Source: RUG12519 sp045649685 (GTDB lineage Bacteria > Bacillota > Clostridia > Oscillospirales > Ruminococcaceae). Taken from it: a stretch of DNA of 64,000 nt. Positions within the stretch are counted from its first letter, which is position 1, and each line of letters opens with the position of its first letter. The notes below the pieces were generated by a model that saw only the letters and a program-made list of their open reading frames with translations, searched no databases and was not told the DNA's origin. Location of the stretch: positions 1 to 64,000 of the forward strand of contig JAZRQJ010000011.1 of NCBI GenBank assembly GCA_045649685.1, in the 5' to 3' direction. Shown here one piece after another: positions 26,444-36,387 of the stretch. The position numbers were made by a program, and so were the translations under genes.

Positions 26444-26565
26444 ACGTTAATTCACTCCTTACTATGAAATACATAACTTACATTAAAAGTTTAATATAGA
26501 ATTTACCAGAGCGCTTAATAATTGGGTAAGTGTATTGAAAACAATGTGTTGCATTTAGAAAACAT

Positions 26566-27144
26566 TCATATTTTAATAATCTCACCTTGAGATTGCAAAT
26601 TACAATTTGCAGTATTGGCCTCGTCAGTATCTATATGCATGGCCAGAGAATAATCGGGTGATATTCTAACAACGACATCTCCAAAAATTGTGGTTCTTTC
26701 TGGACTTTCAATTTTTACCCAAACGATCTCGCCATTTTTTACATTTAATCCTTCTGCATCGGTTGGTTTAGCATGAAGGTGGCGCTTAGAAATAATAAGA
26801 CCTTCCTTAATTTCTAAAGAACCTTTGGGACCAATCAAAGTGCATCCCGCACTATGTTTCAAATCTCCAGACTCTCTAATTGGAGGTTTTAGTCCAAGTT
26901 TTCTAGCATCGGTTAAAGAAACTTCTACTTGAACATATGATCTCTCAGGACCAATTATTGAAACATTTTTGATTGTGGATTTTAAACCAACAATATCTAC
27001 TTTTTCATTGCAAGCATATTGACCTGGCTGAGATAGATCCTTTTTTAGTGTTAATTTGTAATTTTTACCAAATAAAATTTCTACAGCTTCCTTACTCAAG
27101 TGTACATGACGTGCGGAAGTTTCAACCATAAAAGATTTGACCAT
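26566..27144 (-). CDS. pduL: Phosphate propanoyltransferase PduL
   Basis: 192-residue PduL-type phosphotransacylase that exchanges CoA and phosphate on acetyl or propionyl groups. The two zinc-binding blocks SARHVHLS and SKRHLHAKPTDA are present, with GPKGSLEIKEGLI between and DYSLAMHIDTDEAN at the end. The start at 27144 follows AAAGGGG and removes an 17-residue extension. No microcompartment genes or encapsulation peptide are evident, so it probably serves as the housekeeping phosphotransacetylase in acetate formation, using acetyl-CoA from PFL. Confidence 0.93.
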   Translation of the reverse strand: MVKSFMVETSARHVHLSKEAVEILFGKNYKLTLKKDLSQPGQYACNEKVDIVGLKSTIKNVSIIGPERSYVQVEVSLTDARKLGLKPPIRESGDLKHSAGCTLIGPKGSLEIKEGLIISKRHLHAKPTDAEGLNVKNGEIVWVKIESPERTTIFGDVVVRISPDYSLAMHIDTDEANTANCNLQSQGEIIKI

Positions 27145-27333
27145 TTTTCGATTACCCCTTTTTGGTAAGTATCTGTCTGAAATCAGATACCACATATTGC
27201 TGAAAAGTAAAATAAGTTGGTGAATTTCATTATAATACTTTTTGTTTTTAATTGCAATATCAACTTAATAAATAAAATGTATAAAATATGTGATGAGTTT
27301 ATTTTTATGTTTTTTATTAATTTTAATTTGTTA

Positions 27334-27362
27334 TTGATAACAAAATGTAATTAGTATATAAT
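27334..27362 (+). promoter_or_regulatory. Promoter of prs-pth
   Basis: TTGATA (27334-27339) and TATAAT (27357-27362) are 17 bases apart, about 75 bases before the prs start. Confidence 0.8.
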
Positions 27363-27438
27363 ATTACTTAATGTCGTAATATATTTTTTATTTAATATAT
27401 CATTTGAACAAATTGTACTTTTTAGGGGGATGCCAACA

Positions 27439-28398
27439 ATGAGTTTGCATGGCAAGGATATTAAAATTTTTACTGGTAATTCTAATGTGAAAGTTGCTGA
27501 TATGATTGCAAAGCAGCTAAAAGTTGAGGTGGGTGAAGCAACTGTTAAAACGTTTAGTGACGGAGAAATTTCTGTTTCTATTGAAGAATCTGTACGTGGG
27601 TCTGATTGTTTTGTTGTTCAATCAACTTGCTACCCAGTTAACACTAATTTAATGGAACTATTAATTATGATAGATGCTTTAAAGAGAGCTTCTGCAGGCA
27701 GGATTACTGCTGTTATTCCTTATTTTGGATATGCTAGACAGGATAGAAAAGCAAGATCTAGAGATCCTATTTCTGCTAAACTATGCGCGGATTTAATAAC
27801 AACGGCAGGTGCGAATAGAATTTTAACTATGGATCTTCATGCTCCTCAAATTCAAGGATTTTTTGATATACCTGTTGATCATTTGTTGGGTGTTCCAGTC
27901 ATTGCTCCGTATTTCCAAGAATTATTTAAAGATGACAAAGAAAATGTTATGGTTGTGTCTCCAGACCTTGGGTCTGTTACCAGAGCTAGAAATTTGGCTG
28001 AGAGGTTGAATGTTGCTCTTGCTATTGTAGACAAAAGACGTCCTAAAGCTAATGTGTCTGAAGTTATGAACATTATTGGTGATGTTCGTGGAAAACGTGT
28101 TCTAATTGCGGATGATATGATTGATACTGCTGGAACATTATGTAATGCAGCTAAGGCTATAATTGAAATGGGTGGCGCTAAAGAGGTTTATGCATGTGCA
28201 ACTCATGGAGTTCTATCGGGTCCGGCAATTGATAGAATACAAAATTCAGTTATTAAAGAATTGGTTATTTTAGATACGGTTCCTTTGGCAAAGGAAAAAC
28301 AAATTGATAAAATAAAAATGATATCTGTTGCGCCTGTTTTTGCTGAATCAATTCAAAGAGTATATGAGGATGAGTCTATATCTCCTTTGTTTGGGTGA
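27439..28398 (+). CDS. prs: Ribose-phosphate pyrophosphokinase
   Basis: 319-residue PRPP synthase making phosphoribosyl pyrophosphate from ribose 5-phosphate and ATP. Blocks: FSDGEISVSIEESVRGSD, YFGYARQDRKARSRDPI, the metal-binding MDLHAPQIQGFF and the PRPP loop VLIADDMIDTAGT. The ATG at 27439 is preferred since AGGGGG is 9 bases upstream; an ATG at 27430 overlaps that site. It lies 6 bases before pth, so they form one operon. Confidence 0.96.
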   Translation: MSLHGKDIKIFTGNSNVKVADMIAKQLKVEVGEATVKTFSDGEISVSIEESVRGSDCFVVQSTCYPVNTNLMELLIMIDALKRASAGRITAVIPYFGYARQDRKARSRDPISAKLCADLITTAGANRILTMDLHAPQIQGFFDIPVDHLLGVPVIAPYFQELFKDDKENVMVVSPDLGSVTRARNLAERLNVALAIVDKRRPKANVSEVMNIIGDVRGKRVLIADDMIDTAGTLCNAAKAIIEMGGAKEVYACATHGVLSGPAIDRIQNSVIKELVILDTVPLAKEKQIDKIKMISVAPVFAESIQRVYEDESISPLFG

Positions 28399-28404
28399 TT
28401 TAAT

Positions 28405-29025
28405 ATGAGTGTGTTTGATTTATTTGAAAAACTAAAAAGTAGGTCTAGCAATGTTGGGCCTATTAAAAAGATAGTTGTTGGTTTGGGAAATCCGGGCCCT
28501 AAATATGATAATACACGGCACAATGTTGGTTTTAAGGCTATAGATTTTATAGCGAATGAGTTTAACATAAACGTAGACAAACATAAGTTTAAGGCTTTCG
28601 TTGGTGATGGAGTAATTAATGGTGTTAGGTGTTTGTTAGTTAAACCATTGACGTTTATGAATGAAAGTGGCATTGCGGTTGAGGCAGCAAGAGAATATTA
28701 TAAACTTGATGTTAGTGATATAATAGTTTTGTTTGACGATATTTCTTTTGATCCCGGAAAGATAAGGATTAGAAAGAAAGGCAGCGCAGGAGGACACAAC
28801 GGTATAAAAAGCATCATATATTCTACAGGGGAGGACACTTTTAGCCGAATAAAAATTGGTGTTGGTGCTAAGCCTAGTAGAGAATATGATCTTGGCAGAT
28901 GGGTTCTTTCGCGTTTTGACGATAATGATATTATCAAGATTGACGAAGCTAATAAATGTGTTGTTGAGGCAGTTAAGCTGATGGTTTGTGGAAAAATAGA
29001 AGAAGCTATGAATAAATTTAATTAA
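28405..29025 (+). CDS. pth: Peptidyl-tRNA hydrolase
   Basis: 206-residue Pth that frees tRNA from abortive peptidyl-tRNAs. A short N-terminal extension (about 20 residues) precedes the usual KIVVGLGNPGPKYDNTRHNVGF with its catalytic His. KPLTFMNESG, the FDDISFDPGKIRIRKKGSAGGHNG substrate region and IKIGVG are present. It is downstream of prs and upstream of mfd, the same order as in many Firmicutes. Confidence 0.96.
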   Translation: MSVFDLFEKLKSRSSNVGPIKKIVVGLGNPGPKYDNTRHNVGFKAIDFIANEFNINVDKHKFKAFVGDGVINGVRCLLVKPLTFMNESGIAVEAAREYYKLDVSDIIVLFDDISFDPGKIRIRKKGSAGGHNGIKSIIYSTGEDTFSRIKIGVGAKPSREYDLGRWVLSRFDDNDIIKIDEANKCVVEAVKLMVCGKIEEAMNKFN

Positions 29026-29070
29026 ATATTATAGGCAGCTAAATTTAAGTTGCCTATAATATTTAATTTT
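29024..29070 (+). terminator. Terminator after pth
   Basis: The perfect 14-bp stem aaatattataggca / tgcctataatattt is followed by AATTTTGTTTT. It separates prs-pth from mfd. Confidence 0.8.
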
Positions 29071-29157
29071 GTTTTATGCTATATTTTTCACTTTTTTGTA
29101 TGTTAAACTTTTTATTATAGAGTGAGATTTTTTAGTTTGAGAGGAGACCATATCAAT

Positions 29158-32100
29158 ATGAATATTTTTACCCAGTTGCTTAGTAAACTGGATCAAACAC
29201 AAATATTAAACAATTGTATTAATAACAAAAAAGTGGCTATGGCTATTGGTCTTCCTTCTGTAAATAAAGCTAATTTAATTTTAAATATATATGAGCAATC
29301 CATAAAAAAATTAGTTTTAGTTTTAACTCCAGATGAACAAAGTGCGCAGGCTTTGTGTAGTGACTTTAATTGTTTTGCTGGCGATAAGATTGCCGAAGTT
29401 TTTCCTTATCGTGATTTAGTTTTGCGGCCTATTGAAAGTTATTCAAATGAATATGAGATAAAACGGATGGGTGTTTTATTTCGGATATTAAATAAGAAAA
29501 CAAGAGTTGTCTTTTGTTCAATTGCTTCTGCTTGTTCATATACTATGCCTAAAACAATACTTGAAAAATCGGTGATTTCAGTAGAAGCAGGGAAACCTTT
29601 TGTTCAGAGTGAATTGATACGTAGAATTTCAGAAATTGGTTATGTAAAAAGAGATCAAATTGATGGAACTGGTCAGTTTGCGGTTCGGGGAGCAATATTA
29701 GATATATTTCCTGCTTCAATAAAGACTCCTGTTAGAATTGAATATTGGGGAGATGATATTGACAGTATTTGCTTTTTTGATTTAGAAACACAGCGTCGAA
29801 GTGATAAACTGGATATATTAGAAATATGTCCTGTGTGCGAATTTATATTAAACAAAACTGAATTTATAGATAGTGTCACGCAAATTATGGATTCTGATAT
29901 ATCTTTAAATGCAAAATTGAAAATTGAGAGTGACTTGGGTAAAATACAAAGCGGTGCGTCTATTTCTAATATTGACAAATATATATCCGTTATATATAAA
30001 GAAAAAGCTACTATATTGGACTATTTTGATGATGGGATTTTTTTAGTTAGTGAGCAAAAAGCTGTTGAAAAAGCACTGGTTGATGAAACTAATCAGTGGA
30101 ATGATGATCTAGAAATATTGTTTGATGAGGGAGAACTTTGTCTTCCATTAAAAGATGTTAAGCCTGATGGTCAAGCTTTTTTAAATGGTGTATATGAAAA
30201 TGTTTTGTTTTTGGAAAATTTTTCTCATAAATCAGACAATTGTAAATTAAGTGAAATAATATCTTTTAATGCAATTAATTTGGGAAATTGGAGTGGAGAA
30301 AGAAAAGTCTTAGTAGAAGAAATAGAATTTTATACTGAAAAAGATTTTACTGTTATAGTCATGGCTGGAACGCAAAAAGCTGCTGATATGTTGTCAAAAG
30401 ATTTGTTGACTTTGGGAATTGTTGCTCCTGTTATCGAGTATGATCATGGCATTAAGAGCAGTGGAGTTTATATTACATCTGGAGCTATTTCTTCAGGCTT
30501 TGAATATCCGGATGCAAAGGTTGCGGTTATATCTGTTACTAAGTTTAAATATCGTGATTCTGGAAACAAAAAGAAATCTGTAAAAGGTCAAATTAGATCG
30601 CTTGCAGATTTAAATGTTGGCGATTTGGTTGTTCATGTTTCTTATGGCATTGGAAGTTTTGAGGGCATTGAAAAAATTTCAGTTAGAGATGTTGAGAAGG
30701 ATTATATTAAAATCAAATATGCCGGAACAAATGTTTTATATGTTCCTGTAACGCAGCTAGATTTGGTTTCAAAATATATGGGTTCTGATGAAGGTAGAGT
30801 TAAATTAAACAAATTAGGAACAGATGATTGGAAAAGAACCAAGAGAAGAGTTAAAAAAGAAGCTGCTCAAATGGCAAAAGAATTAATAGAACTATACGCT
30901 AAGCGCCAAAACACAAAAGGATTTGCATTTTCACCTGACGGTGATTGGATGGTTAATTTTGAGAGACATTTTGAATATGAAGAAACACAGGATCAGTTGA
31001 CGGCGATTGCAGACATTAAACGTGATATGGAATCTACAAGGCCTATGGATAGACTACTTTGTGGAGATGTTGGATTTGGAAAAACAGAAGTTGCGCTTAG
31101 AGCTGCATTCAAGTGTGTTTTAGACGGCAAACAATGTGCATTTCTTTGTCCAACAACTATTTTGGCTTGGCAACATTATAGAACATTAATTGCAAGGTTG
31201 GGAGACTTTCCTGTTAATGTTGAATTGCTTTCTAGATTTAAAACACCAAAGCAGCAAAAAGATATAATTAATAAATTGAAAACAGGTAATGTTGATATAA
31301 TTGTTGGAACTCATAGATTAGTTCAAAAAGATATTGAATTTAAAGATTTAGGTCTTGCTATTGTTGATGAGGAGCAGCGATTTGGTGTTTCACAGAAGGA
31401 AAAATTTAAACAACTTTTCAATGGAATAGATATATTGTCTCTTTCTGCGACACCAATACCTCGAACTTTAAATATGGCTATGTCTGGAATAAGAGATATG
31501 AGTGTTTTAGAAGAGCCTCCGCAGGATAGACAACCAATTCAAACTTATGTTATGGAATATGAACCATCAATTATTGCCGAGGCAATTCGAAGAGAATTGA
31601 GACGAAATGGTCAGGTTTATTACATACATAACAGGATAAGCACGATAACGCAGTGTAGAGCAAAAATTCAAAGATTAGTTCCTGATGCAAAAATAGGTGT
31701 TGCGCATGGACAGATGGGAGAAAAAGAACTATCATTAGTTTGGGATCAAGTTTTAAACCATGAAATAGATATTTTAATATGCACAACAATAATTGAAACA
31801 GGAGTGGATATAGCTAATGCTAACACAATGATTGTTGAACATGCGGATTATATGGGGCTATCTCAGCTATATCAGTTGAGAGGGAGAATAGGAAGAGCTA
31901 AACGTAGGGCATTTGCATATTTTACTTTTGACAGAGGAAAGGTTTTGTCTGAGATTGCAACCAAAAGGCTGTCTGCTATTAGAGAATTTACTAGGTTTGG
32001 ATCTGGATTTAGAATTGCACTTAGGGACTTGGAAATAAGAGGGGCAGGAAGTTTATTAGGCGAACGTCAGCATGGCCAGATGGAGACTGTTGGATATGAT

Positions 32101-32580
32101 ATGTATATTCGAATTTTAAATGAAGCAGTTTGTGAGGCTCAAGGGAAAAAGCCTGAAAAAGAGTTTGTGGATTGTGCAATTGATATACCAATTAGTGCGC
32201 ATATACCTGAAAAATATATATCTAATATATCTCAAAGATTGGAAATATATAGAAAAATTGCTGCAATTGAAAATGAAGATGATAAAATGGATTTAATAGA
32301 CGAATTAATAGACCGTTTTGGTGATCCGGCAAAATCTGTTATTGGATTAATGGATGTTGCAATTTTACGTGCTAGAGCGGCAAAAATTGGCTTTAATGAA
32401 ATTGTTGCTGATGGAGTTGCTTTAAAATTTTATCCTGCAAAGTTAGAAATTGAGAAAATGGCAGATATTGTGGATAGATTGAATGGAAGAGCTTCCTTGA
32501 ATGTTGGTGCAAAACCATATTTGTCAGTTAAAGTGCTTAAAGATAGCTTTTTGGATGTAATAAAATTAGTTTTAGAGTAG
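29158..32580 (+). CDS. mfd: Transcription-repair coupling factor Mfd
   Basis: 1140-residue superfamily 2 translocase that removes stalled RNA polymerase and recruits UvrA. The N-terminal UvrB-homology module lies in residues 1-about 350. The RNA polymerase-interacting domain (DLVVHVSYGIGSFEGIEK) is near 480-580. The translocase has P-loop CGDVGFGKTE, Walker B VDEEQRFGV, SATPIPRTL and the RecG-like TRG region (GSLLGERQHGQME). The C-terminal UvrA-binding domain ends the protein. The ATG at 29158 after AGAGGAG is preferred over a GTG at 29122. Confidence 0.96.
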   Translation: MNIFTQLLSKLDQTQILNNCINNKKVAMAIGLPSVNKANLILNIYEQSIKKLVLVLTPDEQSAQALCSDFNCFAGDKIAEVFPYRDLVLRPIESYSNEYEIKRMGVLFRILNKKTRVVFCSIASACSYTMPKTILEKSVISVEAGKPFVQSELIRRISEIGYVKRDQIDGTGQFAVRGAILDIFPASIKTPVRIEYWGDDIDSICFFDLETQRRSDKLDILEICPVCEFILNKTEFIDSVTQIMDSDISLNAKLKIESDLGKIQSGASISNIDKYISVIYKEKATILDYFDDGIFLVSEQKAVEKALVDETNQWNDDLEILFDEGELCLPLKDVKPDGQAFLNGVYENVLFLENFSHKSDNCKLSEIISFNAINLGNWSGERKVLVEEIEFYTEKDFTVIVMAGTQKAADMLSKDLLTLGIVAPVIEYDHGIKSSGVYITSGAISSGFEYPDAKVAVISVTKFKYRDSGNKKKSVKGQIRSLADLNVGDLVVHVSYGIGSFEGIEKISVRDVEKDYIKIKYAGTNVLYVPVTQLDLVSKYMGSDEGRVKLNKLGTDDWKRTKRRVKKEAAQMAKELIELYAKRQNTKGFAFSPDGDWMVNFERHFEYEETQDQLTAIADIKRDMESTRPMDRLLCGDVGFGKTEVALRAAFKCVLDGKQCAFLCPTTILAWQHYRTLIARLGDFPVNVELLSRFKTPKQQKDIINKLKTGNVDIIVGTHRLVQKDIEFKDLGLAIVDEEQRFGVSQKEKFKQLFNGIDILSLSATPIPRTLNMAMSGIRDMSVLEEPPQDRQPIQTYVMEYEPSIIAEAIRRELRRNGQVYYIHNRISTITQCRAKIQRLVPDAKIGVAHGQMGEKELSLVWDQVLNHEIDILICTTIIETGVDIANANTMIVEHADYMGLSQLYQLRGRIGRAKRRAFAYFTFDRGKVLSEIATKRLSAIREFTRFGSGFRIALRDLEIRGAGSLLGERQHGQMETVGYDMYIRILNEAVCEAQGKKPEKEFVDCAIDIPISAHIPEKYISNISQRLEIYRKIAAIENEDDKMDLIDELIDRFGDPAKSVIGLMDVAILRARAAKIGFNEIVADGVALKFYPAKLEIEKMADIVDRLNGRASLNVGAKPYLSVKVLKDSFLDVIKLVLE

Positions 32581-32599
32581 TATAAAAGGAGATTTTAAT

Positions 32600-33340
32600 T
32601 TGAAAAAAACGTTGCTTATTTTGCTATATAGTATTTTAGCAGTGCTTTGTTTTATATATAGTGTTATAATATTAAGTGTTGGTTCTGGAACAGGCTTTTT
32701 TGCAGTGTGGATATTCATTGGAATGATTTTTGTTGCTTGTGATTTTATGACTATATTTAATTTGTGGAGAAGGTTGCCAACAATTTTTAAAAGAATTGGT
32801 TTAATTTTTTTAGCCATATTTTTTACATCTTTTGTTATTATCGAAGGTTTTATTATTAGTGGTTTTTTGGTTAAAGAGCAAGCTAATTTAGACTATATTG
32901 TCGTTTTGGGCGCACAAGTGTATAAAGATAGGCCTAGTGTAATTTTGAAATATAGGTTAGATAGAGCTTTGAATTATCTTAATGAAAATGAAAATACAAA
33001 GTGTATAGTATGTGGGGGACAAGGTCATAACGAACCATTTGCAGAAGCAGTTGGGATGAAAAAATATCTCAAAGAACAGGGTGTTTCTGAAGCTAGAATT
33101 ATTATGGAGGTTGAATCACAAAACACAGAGCAAAACATACAAAATAGTCTTGAATATATAGATAGTGGGTCGTCAGTTGGAATTGTAACCAATAATTTTC
33201 ATATGTTTAGGGCTTTGCAAATAGCAAGAAAAAATGGTCTTGATAATGTATTTGGTTTGGTTGCAGGCATGAATAATTTATATTTACCTAGCAATATGGT
33301 TAGAGAATTTTTTAGTGAAATTAAGTTTTTAGTTAGTTAA
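32600..33340 (+). CDS. YdcF/SanA-type DUF218 membrane protein
   Basis: 246-residue protein. Three hydrophobic helices lie in residues about 5-92, then a cytosolic or external DUF218 domain: LDYIVVLGAQV, KYRLDRALNYLN, CIVCGGQG, VESQNTEQNIQNS and VTNNFHMFRALQIARK. These are the ElyC/SanA/YdcF motifs. Members affect envelope integrity and vancomycin sensitivity in other bacteria; the reaction is not established. TTG start after AAAGGAG, 20 bases behind mfd. Confidence 0.85.
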   Translation: MKKTLLILLYSILAVLCFIYSVIILSVGSGTGFFAVWIFIGMIFVACDFMTIFNLWRRLPTIFKRIGLIFLAIFFTSFVIIEGFIISGFLVKEQANLDYIVVLGAQVYKDRPSVILKYRLDRALNYLNENENTKCIVCGGQGHNEPFAEAVGMKKYLKEQGVSEARIIMEVESQNTEQNIQNSLEYIDSGSSVGIVTNNFHMFRALQIARKNGLDNVFGLVAGMNNLYLPSNMVREFFSEIKFLVS

Positions 33341-33372
33341 ATTAATATTTTTATCAAAAAAAGAGGTAGGTT

Positions 33373-34452
33373 ATGAATAAAAAAACAATAGTTGCAATGA
33401 GTGGTGGGGTAGATTCTAGTGTTGCTGCGTTACTATTAAACAAACAGGGATATGATTGTATTGGTGTTACTATGAAATTGTTTAGTAATGACGATATAGG
33501 AGTTTGTCAGAAAAACACCTGCTGTTCATTGGATGATGTTGAGGATGCAAGGAATATAGCTTATAAATTAGGTATGAAATATTATGTTTTTAATTTTTCG
33601 TCGAAATTTGAAGAAACTGTAATTGATAAATTTATACATTCATATGAAAATGGCATGACACCTAACCCTTGTATTGATTGCAACAGGTATTTAAAATTTG
33701 ATAAATTGTTCCAAAGAGCAAAAGAATTGGACTATAATTTTATTGCGACGGGACACTATGCTCAGATTGAATATAGCGAATCTAGAAAGCGTTGGATTTT
33801 AAAAAAGGCTGTTGATTGTGATAAAGATCAGAGTTATGTCTTATATTCATTAACGCAAGATCAGTTAGAACATACTTTGTTTCCGCTCGGAAAGATGACA
33901 AAAACAGAAGTAAGAGATATTGCACAAAACAATGGATTTGTTAATGCTCAAAAGCACGACAGTCAGGACATTTGTTTTGTTAAAGATAAGAATTATGCTG
34001 ATTTTATTGAGAATTATACGGGGAAAAGTTATTTGCCAGGAAATTTTGTTGATGTTGATGGAAATATTTTAGGAACGCATAAGGGAATAATTCATTATAC
34101 TGTTGGACAAAGAAAGGGACTGGGACTTTCTTTGAAACAGCCTATGTATGTTTGCAAGGTTGATCCTGCTGATAACACAGTTGTTTTAACCGCTCATGAC
34201 GGAATATATACTAAAAAACTTGTTGCTAAAGATATAAATCTTATTGCGACGGATAATTTATTTCAAAAAACCAGACTGAAAGCTAAAGTTAGATATAGAC
34301 AAAAAGAACAGTGGGCAACCGTAATTCAAACAGATTCAGATACAATAGAGGTTGAATTTGACGAGCCTCAACGTGCTATAACCAAAGGACAAGCTGTTGT
34401 TTTGTATGATGGAGATATAGTTGTTGGAGGAGGAACTATTTGTGAAACATGA
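33373..34452 (+). CDS. mnmA: tRNA-specific 2-thiouridylase MnmA
   Basis: 359-residue enzyme that thiolates uridine 34 of Lys, Glu and Gln tRNAs using ATP and a persulfide donor. The PP-loop is AMSGGVDSSVAAL. The catalytic cysteines are in NPCIDCNRYLKF and SQDICFV, and TGHYA and YTVGQRKGLGLS are conserved. GAGGTAGGTT precedes the ATG. It is in line with tcdA, another tRNA modification gene. Confidence 0.96.
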   Translation: MNKKTIVAMSGGVDSSVAALLLNKQGYDCIGVTMKLFSNDDIGVCQKNTCCSLDDVEDARNIAYKLGMKYYVFNFSSKFEETVIDKFIHSYENGMTPNPCIDCNRYLKFDKLFQRAKELDYNFIATGHYAQIEYSESRKRWILKKAVDCDKDQSYVLYSLTQDQLEHTLFPLGKMTKTEVRDIAQNNGFVNAQKHDSQDICFVKDKNYADFIENYTGKSYLPGNFVDVDGNILGTHKGIIHYTVGQRKGLGLSLKQPMYVCKVDPADNTVVLTAHDGIYTKKLVAKDINLIATDNLFQKTRLKAKVRYRQKEQWATVIQTDSDTIEVEFDEPQRAITKGQAVVLYDGDIVVGGGTICET

Positions 34453-34522
34453 TTAGTGTTGGTTAAAGTTTAATTTTTTATATAAAAAGAGTGAATATAA
34501 AATACAATTGAAAGGGAAAAGG

Positions 34523-35266
34523 ATGAGTAATAGTAGGTTTGTTAGAACAGAGCTTATTTTTGGAAAGGAAGCTATTGAAAAATTAGCTAATTTAAAAGTT
34601 GCGGTTTTTGGACTTGGCGGTGTTGGTGGATATGTTGCTGAGGCGTTGGCTCGTTCTGGAATTGGAAAATTAGATATAATAGATAGTGATACGGTGTGTT
34701 TATCGAATATAAATCGTCAAATTTACGCAACGACAAATACTGTTGGACAATATAAGGTAGACATTGCTAAGCAGAGAATTGTTGAAATTAATCCGGACAT
34801 TGAAGTTAATACATATAAGATTTTTTTCAATAATGAAACGGCTGAACTATTCGATTTTTCTCAGTACGATTATGTTGTGGATGCAATAGACACAGTTACC
34901 GGAAAAATTAAACTTATTGAAAAGGCTACTTTATCAAAAACAAGAATAATAAGTTCTATGGGCGCTGGAAATAAGATAGACCCTACCTTATTTGAAGTTG
35001 CCGATATATATCAAACATCGGTATGTCCACTAGCTAAAGTTATGAGACGTGAGTTAAAGAAACGTGGAATAGAAAAATTAAAAGTGGTATATTCTAAAGA
35101 AAAGCCTATTGTTCCTAATGGGCAAGAAACAAAGGAGAAAACTTGTGAATCAGATGTGTCTATAACAAGAAAAACTCACAAACAAACGCCGGGTAGTACG
35201 CCATTTGTTCCGCCTGTTGTTGGATTGATAATTGCGGGGGAAGTTGTTAAAGATTTAATAAAATGA
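34523..35266 (+). CDS. tcdA: tRNA threonylcarbamoyladenosine dehydratase TcdA
   Basis: 247-residue E1-like enzyme that cyclises t6A37 of tRNA using ATP. N-terminal RTELIFGKEAIEKL, the nucleotide motif FGLGGVGGYVAEALAR, DSDTVCLSNINRQIYA, DAIDTVTGK and the C-terminal TPGSTPFVPPVVGLIIAGEVV match TcdA (CsdL/YgdL). The ATG at 34523 is preferred over a TTG at 34508, as AAAGGG lies between them. It is unlike ThiF or MoeB, since the ubiquitin-like substrate genes and zinc cysteines are absent. Confidence 0.92.
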   Translation: MSNSRFVRTELIFGKEAIEKLANLKVAVFGLGGVGGYVAEALARSGIGKLDIIDSDTVCLSNINRQIYATTNTVGQYKVDIAKQRIVEINPDIEVNTYKIFFNNETAELFDFSQYDYVVDAIDTVTGKIKLIEKATLSKTRIISSMGAGNKIDPTLFEVADIYQTSVCPLAKVMRRELKKRGIEKLKVVYSKEKPIVPNGQETKEKTCESDVSITRKTHKQTPGSTPFVPPVVGLIIAGEVVKDLIK

Positions 35267-35275
35267 GAGTAAAAA

Positions 35276-35316
35276 CAAAAAAAGATCAATTCCACTCAAT
35301 AGAATTGATCTTTTTA
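35276..35316 (+). terminator. Terminator after tcdA
   Basis: The perfect 14-bp stem aaaaagatcaattc / gaattgatcttttt lies immediately after the tcdA stop. Confidence 0.9.
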
Positions 35317-35328
35317 ATATTGTTTAGA

Positions 35329-35405
35329 TGGTCGGGGCGACAGGACTTGAACCTGCGGCATCTTGGTCCCAAACCAAGCACTCTACCAAACTGAGCTACG
35401 CCCCG
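35329..35405 (-). tRNA. tRNA-Pro (anticodon TGG)
   Basis: Read on the minus strand, the 7-bp acceptor cggggcg / cgccccg, D arm (AGCTCAGTTTGGTAGAG), anticodon stem cttgg/ccaag with loop TTTGGGA, and T arm GGTTCAAGTCC are all present. The anticodon TGG reads proline codons. The CCA end is encoded. Confidence 0.97.
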
Positions 35406-35506
35406 AACACGTCAATAAAAACAACATATAAATTATATAGTAAATAATGAGAGTTGTCAAGATAAAAATTATAAAAATTAAGAAGCTTTAGTAAGTTATT
35501 GAATTT

Positions 35507-36145
35507 TTATTCAAAAAGTAAACTACCGTTACAGAAGAAATTTGCTTTTACTTTATGTGGAGTTACGTTATTAGAGGTAATTGCCATACATATTGCTATC
35601 CGATTTCCAACGGAAAAATTAATGTTTAAGTTGTTTGAAATGGCAATTGTTTCTTTTAGATTGAGACAAGATTGAGATTTTGTAAATGGTTTATTTTGGT
35701 TATATGTTTTTGTTTTTTCTATTAATTTAAAAGGCAAATTTGTATTTATGGATTTAGCAATATATATGCATGGAAATAATTTAATATTATGATCTATGTC
35801 TACTTGATGTGCTGAAAAGTTAGCAACTATTCTTTTAAGTTTGCAATTTGTTGGAACAGTAAAGTAAAATTGATTTTTTAAAGTTTCAATATATTTTTCG
35901 TTTTTTATTCTTATAAGTTTAGTGTATTCTTTTGAGCAATTGCCAAAACCAATTAGAGATATGGTTGATTCATAAGATTTATTAAAATATAAAGAAGGGC
36001 TTTTTCCCGAAGCAAAGGGAATGAAAAAAGATGAGGGCTTTCTCTCTATTTTAAATTGTTTAATTTTTTTAGTTTTGTTTATTTTTATCATATTTATATC
36101 ACATCCACATATATTTTTTATGAAATTATATGCTATATTTTGCAT
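35507..36145 (-). CDS. BclB C-terminal-like domain protein (possible spore surface)
   Basis: 212 residues. After about 35 residues of basic N-terminus comes a domain that follows the C-terminal domain of BclB-type exosporium glycoproteins: FFIPFASGKSPSLYF, TISLIGFGNCS, FYFTVPTNCKLKRIVANFSA, IYIAKSI, KETIAIS, and VGNRIAICMAIT. There is no collagen-like Gly-x-y region and no signal peptide. In a spore-former this suggests a spore surface or coat protein; that is inference from family. The sequence is divergent, so the match rests on motif order rather than close identity. Confidence 0.6.
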   Translation of the reverse strand: MQNIAYNFIKNICGCDINMIKINKTKKIKQFKIERKPSSFFIPFASGKSPSLYFNKSYESTISLIGFGNCSKEYTKLIRIKNEKYIETLKNQFYFTVPTNCKLKRIVANFSAHQVDIDHNIKLFPCIYIAKSINTNLPFKLIEKTKTYNQNKPFTKSQSCLNLKETIAISNNLNINFSVGNRIAICMAITSNNVTPHKVKANFFCNGSLLFE

Positions 36146-36197
36146 TTTAATAATTAATATTTTTCACAAAAATAGATATTTTAGAATACAGTAATTA

Positions 36198-36278
36198 TAT
36201 AGAGAAAAATTAGCAGAAAATTTTCTGCAAAGTTCTCTCTATAGTTGGTTTTTTAGTTGGGCTAATATTAGCAACTAA
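36198..36278. other. Overlapping palindromes between two divergent genes
   Basis: GCAGAAAATTTTCTGC (36213-36228) is a perfect 16-base palindrome inside outer arms agagaa / ttctct. TTAGTT...GCTAATATTAGC...AACTAA (36253-36278) is a second hairpin. A third pairing, ctctat-agttg (36236-36246) with caact-aa-atagag (36272-36284), would exclude both. It could be an operator or an RNA switch; no family recognised. Confidence 0.5.
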
Positions 36279-36387
36279 ATAGAGTATATTATAATATTTT
36301 TATAATATATGAAAATAGCAGCATATTATTTTTTAGTTAATAGATCTATATGTTAAAAAATATAATTTAATTAGGAGATGTTATAAG

